Positions 6,992-10,793 of a stretch of 10,793 bases of DNA are shown one piece after another. Within the stretch, counting starts at the first letter, position 1. The number at the start of each line of letters is the position of its first letter. Under the pieces are notes generated by a model. The model saw only the letters and a program-made list of their open reading frames with translations, had not been told where the DNA came from and did not search any database. Source of the stretch: Alphaproteobacteria bacterium. Lineage in GTDB: Bacteria; Pseudomonadota; Alphaproteobacteria; UBA6615. Location: contig JABDJY010000373.1 in NCBI GenBank assembly GCA_013003285.1, positions 1-10,793 on the forward strand, read 5' to 3'. Made by a program: the position numbers and the translations under genes.

Positions 6992-7109
6992 AAGTTAAAC
7001 AGGGAGGCTTCACGTCTTGGGAGACGTAAGGTCAGCTTGCGCTGACCTTCGCGTTGTGCGCCGGGAGGGTGGCGCGTGCTACGCGGACGATGCGTTTGAA
7101 CATCGTGCT
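6955..7109 (-). ncRNA. Candidate structured small RNA with anti-Shine-Dalgarno (CUCCC) loops
   Basis: Minus-strand reading of the msrP-lysR gap gives a row of hairpins. These are ACGATG/CATCGT (7106-7087), GCGCC/GGCGC enclosing ACCCTCCC (7075-7058), a perfect 9-bp stem AAGGTCAGC/GCTGACCTT closed by GCAA (7049-7028), and ACGTCT/AGACGT with loop CCCA (7027-7012). Then comes unpaired GCCTCCCTG (about 7008-7000), and finally a terminator. CUCCC thus occurs three times. C-rich loops of this kind are the hallmark of several alphaproteobacterial sRNAs, for example the CCUCCUCCC-bearing CcsR/cuckoo group of Rhodobacter. The 5' end is placed from a promoter-like element at 7117-7145. It may instead be processed from the lysR 3' untranslated region. 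Strand is chosen mainly from the terminator U-run; some stems fold equally well on the other strand. Confidence 0.5.
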
Positions 7110-7116
7110 TCAATTT

Positions 7117-7145
7117 AGATAGACCCGCCGTCCAGATTTTCCATG
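7117..7145 (-). promoter_or_regulatory. Possible RpoH-like promoter for the candidate sRNA
   Basis: On the minus strand CATG (7145-7142), 18 bases, then TCTATCTAAAT. This follows the alphaproteobacterial heat-shock layout CTTG-N17/18-CYTATNT with one mismatch in each element. The sequence CTATCTAAAT recurs upstream of trxB at the same distance from a CTTG. A sigma-70 reading is also possible (TGGAAA, 16 bases, TATCTA). Either would start transcription near 7109. Confidence 0.33.
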
Positions 7146-7165
7146 TTCGTATATCGTTAATCAGA

Positions 7166-7182
7166 CATGCATTTTTTGCATG
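7166..7182. repeat. Inverted repeat in an AT-rich island between msrP and lysR
   Basis: CATGCA-TTTTT-TGCATG is a perfect 6-base inverted repeat within an AT-rich stretch (about 7111-7226) that contrasts with the GC-rich surroundings. It may be a regulator or nucleoid-protein site, or a hairpin in the lysR 3' untranslated region. It lacks a U-run on the lysR strand. The rest of the gap between it and lysR shows nothing recognisable. Confidence 0.3.
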
Positions 7183-7226
7183 CCATGATAAATCGTTTTA
7201 TTTCAGATATTTACAGTGAATTTTGC

Positions 7227-8126
7227 CTAGAACCTGGTTTCGGCAACCTTACCCACGAGGAAATCCCGGAATACCCCAATACGCTGTGAGGACCTCAATT
7301 CCTCCGGGTAGACGAAAAAGGCGTCGTTACCGGGGCCCTCGAGTTCGGGCAATACGCGGACCAGGCTGCGCGATTCTCGGGCCAGGAAGTCGGGCAGGCC
7401 GGCGATACCGATACCCGCTTCCACCGCACGGACCATGCCGTACAGATTATTGAGGGTGAGCACTACTTTCGGTTCGCTGCCGATGGCTTCGCGCGCCGCA
7501 CTCAGCAGCCAGTTCAGATTGGGCGCCGGCAGGGCACCGTCTTCGCTGTAGGTGATCAATTTGTGGTTGTCGAGATCGGTCACCCGGTCGGGCATACCAT
7601 ATTGCTGTAGATAATCCGGTGAGGCGAACACATGGGTATTCACCCGGGTCAGACGTCTTTGGATCAGGTCCGGCTGGGTCGGCGGGGTGAGCCGGATGGC
7701 ACAGTCGGCCTCGCGCATGGAGATGTCGAGTTCTTCGTCCGATGTAATCAATGTGACTTCGATATCGGGGTAGAGGTCGATGAACTCGCGGATGCGCGGC
7801 GTCAACCATAACGACCCCAGGCCGACCGTGGTGGAAATCTTTAAGGGACCCTGGGGCCGGTCTTGCGCTTCGTTGAGTTTGGCCTCGGCCATGGTCAGTT
7901 TTGCGAAGACTTCGTGCACCGTGCGGTACAGCAGCTCGCCTTGCTCGGTCAGCAGCAGGCCGCGGGCATGGCGGTGGAACAGCTTACAACTGAGCGACTC
8001 TTCCAGCGAACTGATTTGCCGGCTGATCGCCGACTGGCTTAGATGCAGGCTGTCGCCGGCATGGGTGAAGCTGCCCGCTTCAGCCACCGCGTGGAATATC
8101 CGCAGCTTGTCCCAGTCCATCGGCAT
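7227..8126 (-). CDS. LysR-family transcriptional regulator
   Basis: A 299-residue DNA-binding regulator. Residues 3-62 form the LysR winged helix-turn-helix: DWDKLRIFHAVAEAGSFT, then LHLSQSAISRQISSLEESL and LFHRHARGLLLTEQG. After a linker helix, the effector-binding domain starts near residue 92 (GPLKISTTVGLGSLWLTP) and runs to the C-terminus. The length is normal. ATG 8126 is the first of two close starts; the other, MDWDK at 8120, is equally possible. It begins 42 bases after the trxB stop on the same strand and is probably cotranscribed with it. LysR regulators usually control divergent or neighbouring genes; the co-oriented trxB suggests a redox-linked role, but the effector is unknown. 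Confidence 0.92.
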   Translation of the reverse strand: MPMDWDKLRIFHAVAEAGSFTHAGDSLHLSQSAISRQISSLEESLSCKLFHRHARGLLLTEQGELLYRTVHEVFAKLTMAEAKLNEAQDRPQGPLKISTTVGLGSLWLTPRIREFIDLYPDIEVTLITSDEELDISMREADCAIRLTPPTQPDLIQRRLTRVNTHVFASPDYLQQYGMPDRVTDLDNHKLITYSEDGALPAPNLNWLLSAAREAIGSEPKVVLTLNNLYGMVRAVEAGIGIAGLPDFLARESRSLVRVLPELEGPGNDAFFVYPEELRSSQRIGVFRDFLVGKVAETRF

Positions 8127-8168
8127 TAGCCAAGCCCCCTAATGTCGCGCCGATGACCCAACAACGGC

Positions 8169-9140
8169 TTATTCTGCGGCGTCGCGGGTATCGTCTTCCT
8201 CGGCGGCTTCGAGGAACTTCGAAGCTTCCAGCGCGGCCATACAGCCCATACCGGCGGCGGTGACGGCCTGCCGGAAGATCTTGTCCTTCACGTCGCCGGC
8301 GGCAAAGACCCCGGGGATGTTGGTTGCCGTGCTGTCGGGCGCGGTGATCAGATAGCCCTCATCGTCCATATCCAGATGGCCTTTGAACAGGGCGGTGTTG
8401 GGATCGTGGCCGATGGCGATGAATATACCGTCGACCGGAATGTCTGTAATTTCGTCGGTCTTGACGTTTCGAATGCGCGCGCCGGTGACCCCCAGCGGGT
8501 CTTCGGTCCCCACCGCCTCCTCAAGGACCGAGTCCCAAATCACCTCAATCTTCTCATTGCGGAACAAGCGGTCCTGCATGATCTTTTCGGCGCGGAATTC
8601 GTCGCGCCGGTGCACCACCGTCACCTTGGTGGCGAAGTTGGTGAGAAACAAAGCTTCCTCGACCGCGGTGTTGCCGCCACCGACCACCATCACCGGTTTC
8701 TCCCGGTAGAAAAAACCGTCGCAGGTGGCGCAAGCCGACACGCCGAAGCCGCTGAATTTCTGTTCCGATTCCAGACCCAGCCAGCGGGCCGAGGCGCCGG
8801 TCGTGATGATCAGGGTGTCGCCGGTATAGATATCGCCGGAATCGGTTTCGCACGCGAAGGGGCGTTTGTTGAAATCGATATTGACCACCACATCGTTGAC
8901 GATCTCGGTGCCGACATTCTTGGCCTGGGCTTCCATTTGTTCCATCAGCCAGGGCCCCTGGATGGCCTCGGCGAAGCCGGGATAATTCTCCACATCGGTG
9001 GTGATGGTGAGCTGACCGCCCGGCTGCATGCCGTGAATCATGGTCGGTTTCAGATTGGCGCGTGCGGCGTAAACCGCCGCCGTGCAGCCGGCCGCGCCGG
9101 AGCCAATAATAAGGACTTTCGAATGATGGGTTTCGGCCAT
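8169..9140 (-). CDS. trxB: Thioredoxin-disulfide reductase
   Basis: This cytoplasmic FAD enzyme uses NADPH to reduce thioredoxin. The 323-residue protein has the FAD dinucleotide fold at the N-terminus (IIGSGAAGCTAA, residues 11-22), the PGGQLTITTDVENYPGF segment, and the redox-active CATC (Cys137, Cys140). The NADPH fold follows (VVGGGNTAVEEA, about 152-163), then HRRDEFRA (His177-Arg178-Arg179, NADPH phosphate binding) and the C-terminal FAD motif IPGVFAAGDVKDKIFRQAVTAAG. All catalytic features are present. AGGA lies 10 bases before the ATG. An acidic tail (EAAEEDDTRDAAE) extends beyond the usual end. It is followed closely by lysR and preceded by adhC with a 147-base gap containing its likely promoter. 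Confidence 0.96.
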   Translation of the reverse strand: MAETHHSKVLIIGSGAAGCTAAVYAARANLKPTMIHGMQPGGQLTITTDVENYPGFAEAIQGPWLMEQMEAQAKNVGTEIVNDVVVNIDFNKRPFACETDSGDIYTGDTLIITTGASARWLGLESEQKFSGFGVSACATCDGFFYREKPVMVVGGGNTAVEEALFLTNFATKVTVVHRRDEFRAEKIMQDRLFRNEKIEVIWDSVLEEAVGTEDPLGVTGARIRNVKTDEITDIPVDGIFIAIGHDPNTALFKGHLDMDDEGYLITAPDSTATNIPGVFAAGDVKDKIFRQAVTAAGMGCMAALEASKFLEAAEEDDTRDAAE

Positions 9141-9224
9141 GTTGCTGGGTTCCTGGGGATTTGCGGGCGCTCGAGCAGTGCCCGGCCAATTGGTCTAGGC
9201 GACCAGGGTGATTTGATTGCTATT

Positions 9225-9254
9225 TAGATAGTCGGACCGCTGCCGCGAGGCAAG
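9225..9254 (-). promoter_or_regulatory. Possible trxB promoter
   Basis: On the minus strand CTTG (9254-9251), 18 bases, then ACTATCTAAAT resembles the alphaproteobacterial RpoH pattern CTTG-N17/18-CYTATNT. As a sigma-70 promoter it reads TTGCCT (9253-9248), 17 bases, TATCTA (9230-9225). Transcription would begin about 80 bases before the trxB ATG. The element shares ten bases with the candidate sRNA promoter. Confidence 0.4.
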
Positions 9255-9261
9255 GGCAGCG
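9238..9261 (-). repeat. Inverted repeat downstream of adhC
   Basis: CGCTGCC and GGCAGCG form a 7-bp stem with a 10-base loop, 27-50 bases after the adhC stop. There is no U-run, so termination by it is doubtful. It overlaps the possible trxB promoter. Confidence 0.3.
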
Positions 9262-9287
9262 CGGCTCGTCACAAGTGTTTGAAAGAT

Positions 9288-10397
9288 TTAGAACGTCACC
9301 ACGCTGCGGATCGATTCGCCCTTATGCATCAGATCGAAGGCATTGTTGATGTCGTCCAGGGGCATCACATGGGTGATCAGGTCGTCGATGTTGATCTTGC
9401 CGTCCATATACCAGTCGACGATTTTCGGCACGTCGGTGCGGCCCTTAGCGCCGCCGAAGGCGGTGCCTTGCCAGACCCGTCCGGTGACCAATTGGAACGG
9501 CCGGGTGGCGATTTCCGCACCGGCCGGCGCGACGCCGATGATGGTCGATTTTCCCCAGCCCTTGTGACAGCATTCCAGCGCCTGGCGCATCACCTCCACA
9601 TTGCCGATGCACTCGAAGGAATGATCGGCGCCGCCCTTGGTCAAATCGACCAGATAAGGCACCAGATCGCCCTCGACTTCACTGGGATTGACGAAATGGG
9701 TCATGCCGAATTTTTCGGCGATCGCGCGGCGGTCGGGGTTCAGATCGACGCCGACAATCATGTTGGCGTCGGCCATGCGCGCACCCTGGATGACATTGAG
9801 GCCGATACCGCCGAGCCCAAACACCACCACATTGTCGCCGGGCTGCACCTTGGCCGTGTTCATCACCGCGCCGAGGCCGGTGGTGACGCCGCAGCCGATG
9901 TAGCAGACCTTTTCGAACGGCGCGTCCTCGCGAATTTTCGCCGCGGCGATCTCGGGTAGCACGGTGAAATTAGAGAAGGTCGAGGTGCCCATATAGTGGA
10001 ACAGCGGTTCGCCGCCCAGGGAGAAGCGCGACGTGCCGTCGGGCATGACGCCCTCGCCCTGGGTCACGCGGATCGACTGGCACAGATTTGTCTTGCCGCT
10101 GAGACAGTATTCGCACGTGCGGCATTCCGGAGTGTAGAGCGGGATCACATGGTCGCCCGGCTTCAGGCTGGTGACGTCGGGTCCCACATCGACCACCACC
10201 CCGGCGCCTTCATGGCCCAGAACCGAGGGAAACAAGCCCTCGGGATCGGCACCCGAGCGGGTGAATTCGTCGGTGTGGCAGATGCCGGTGGCCTTGATCT
10301 CGACCAGCACTTCGCCGGACTTCGGCCCCTCGAGCTGGATGGTTTCGATGCTCAACGGTTGGCCGGCTACATGCGCGACCGCGGCGCGGGTATCCAT
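9288..10397 (-). CDS. adhC: Class III alcohol dehydrogenase / S-(hydroxymethyl)glutathione dehydrogenase
   Basis: This zinc- and NAD-dependent enzyme oxidises the glutathione adduct of formaldehyde to S-formylglutathione. It is the main formaldehyde detoxification step in many bacteria and also acts on long-chain alcohols and S-nitrosoglutathione. Catalytic zinc ligands are Cys40 (GICHTDE), His62 (GHEGAG) and Cys169 (IGCGVTTG). The structural zinc is held by Cys92, Cys95, Cys98 and Cys106. NLCQSIRVTQGEGVMPDGTSRF contains Arg110, the glutathione-binding residue typical of class III. The NAD fold shows GLGGIG (194-199) and an Asp after strand two (VGVDLNPD). The 369-residue length is standard. 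AAGGAGA lies 8 bases before the ATG. The usual partner, S-formylglutathione hydrolase, is not visible. Confidence 0.94.
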   Translation of the reverse strand: MDTRAAVAHVAGQPLSIETIQLEGPKSGEVLVEIKATGICHTDEFTRSGADPEGLFPSVLGHEGAGVVVDVGPDVTSLKPGDHVIPLYTPECRTCEYCLSGKTNLCQSIRVTQGEGVMPDGTSRFSLGGEPLFHYMGTSTFSNFTVLPEIAAAKIREDAPFEKVCYIGCGVTTGLGAVMNTAKVQPGDNVVVFGLGGIGLNVIQGARMADANMIVGVDLNPDRRAIAEKFGMTHFVNPSEVEGDLVPYLVDLTKGGADHSFECIGNVEVMRQALECCHKGWGKSTIIGVAPAGAEIATRPFQLVTGRVWQGTAFGGAKGRTDVPKIVDWYMDGKINIDDLITHVMPLDDINNAFDLMHKGESIRSVVTF

Positions 10398-10468
10398 GAC
10401 ACTCTCTCCTTGGGAAATTCTACTTTACGAAAATTGTCTCAGCCGATCCGTCGCGACGCAAGACACAA

Positions 10469-10793
10469 TTACCCCAATGTGCGGGCATACATTTCGAACA
10501 TCTTCGTCCAGGTCGCCTCGGCGGCGGCCTCGTTATACATCTCGCGTTCGGGGAAGGCGTAGCCATGCTCGGTGCCGGGATAGGTCTCGATCTCATGGAC
10601 GACGCCGTTGGCGTTGAATGCGGCGGTTAGATCGGGGATGACATTATCGGGCACCCATTGGTCCTTCTCGGCGAAGGCCAAATACATTTCGCCCTGGATT
10701 TGGTCGGCCAATAGATGGGGCGAATCATCGTGTTCGGTGACGATCCACACCCCATAGAGCGAGGCGGTCGCGGCGAAGCGATCGGGATAGGTG
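10469..10793 (-). CDS. Dienelactone hydrolase family protein, 5' end cut by window
   Basis: Only the C-terminal 107 residues are visible; the nucleophile Cys and the start lie beyond 10793. The fragment matches the second half of the dienelactone hydrolase fold. It begins with a YGVWIV strand, then DSPHLLADQIQGEMYLAFAEKDQWVP, whose AEKD supplies the catalytic Asp, and YPGTEHGYAFPER with the catalytic His. The family cleaves dienelactones and related esters or thioesters; specificity cannot be judged from this fragment. It lies 71 bases upstream of adhC on the same strand, so cotranscription is plausible. That makes an esterase role next to glutathione-dependent formaldehyde oxidation worth considering. 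The intergenic stretch holds a 10-base perfect palindrome, CGTCGCGACG (10449-10458). Confidence 0.85.
   Translation of the reverse strand, partial: TYPDRFAATASLYGVWIVTEHDDSPHLLADQIQGEMYLAFAEKDQWVPDNVIPDLTAAFNANGVVHEIETYPGTEHGYAFPEREMYNEAAAEATWTKMFEMYARTLG

Noticed and set aside
6966..7106. Plus-strand CsrA-sponge RNA (GGA motifs in loops)
   Set aside because: The plus strand does show GGGA in a hairpin loop and between stems, but it lacks a U-run terminator at its end, whereas the minus strand has one. Folding alone does not settle the strand.
7017..7118. A 33-codon plus-strand frame starting TTG, nine bases after AGGGAGG
   Set aside because: The AGGGAGG is better explained as the complement of a CCTCCCT motif in the structured RNA; TTG start, no recognisable product and the frame runs straight through the hairpins. 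Kept only as an alternative to the sRNA reading.
8376..9227. A 283-codon plus-strand reading frame opposite trxB
   Set aside because: It is antisense to a gene with every TrxB motif intact, and its product is a composition-biased sequence of Gly, Asp and His typical of high-GC shadow frames.
9279..10562. Long plus-strand frames opposite adhC (226 and 188 codons)
   Set aside because: Antisense to a complete class III alcohol dehydrogenase; no family signature.

Overview
The window looks like ordinary chromosome of an alphaproteobacterium, most likely in or near the Rhodospirillales. This rests on the roughly 60% GC content, GTG/TTG starts beside ATG starts, a Tat-exported MsrP, a periplasmic TPR protein of a type common in that class, a TRAP transporter operon and a trxB-lysR gene pair. 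It is an inference, because no rRNA or other marker gene is present. I see no IS element, phage gene, CRISPR array, tRNA or rRNA.

Left part, minus strand (1-2943): a ridA-family gene, then a TRAP transporter operon in the order dctP, dctQ, dctM, with dctM cut by the window start. A 122-base gap holding a stem-loop lies between dctP and dctQ. The 219 bases between ridA and dctP hold inverted repeats and a possible promoter.

Middle, plus strand (3098-6946): an alpha/beta hydrolase divergent from ridA, an exported TPR protein, an MFS transporter, and msrP, the periplasmic methionine sulfoxide reductase subunit. The msrP gene has a good RpoH (heat-shock sigma) promoter match about 40-70 bases before its start. 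No msrQ partner is visible.

Right part, minus strand (10793-7227): a dienelactone-hydrolase-family gene (5' end cut by the window edge), class III alcohol dehydrogenase (glutathione-dependent formaldehyde oxidation), thioredoxin reductase trxB and a LysR regulator. This operon-like series converges on msrP.

The most interesting stretch is the 280-base gap between the convergent genes msrP and lysR. It contains a row of perfect hairpins. Read on the minus strand, these end in a GC-rich hairpin followed by TTGTTTTTCTC and display three CUCCC motifs, two in or at hairpin loops and one unpaired. That is the architecture of stress-induced alphaproteobacterial small RNAs carrying anti-Shine-Dalgarno loops. 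Its putative promoter and the region upstream of trxB share the same ten bases with a CTTG-like element at the same distance, again resembling the alphaproteobacterial RpoH pattern. The working picture for the right half is therefore a protein-repair and thiol/aldehyde stress neighbourhood (msrP, trxB, adhC, candidate sRNA) that may be partly under heat-shock sigma control. The promoter assignments and the sRNA are predictions from sequence pattern alone.
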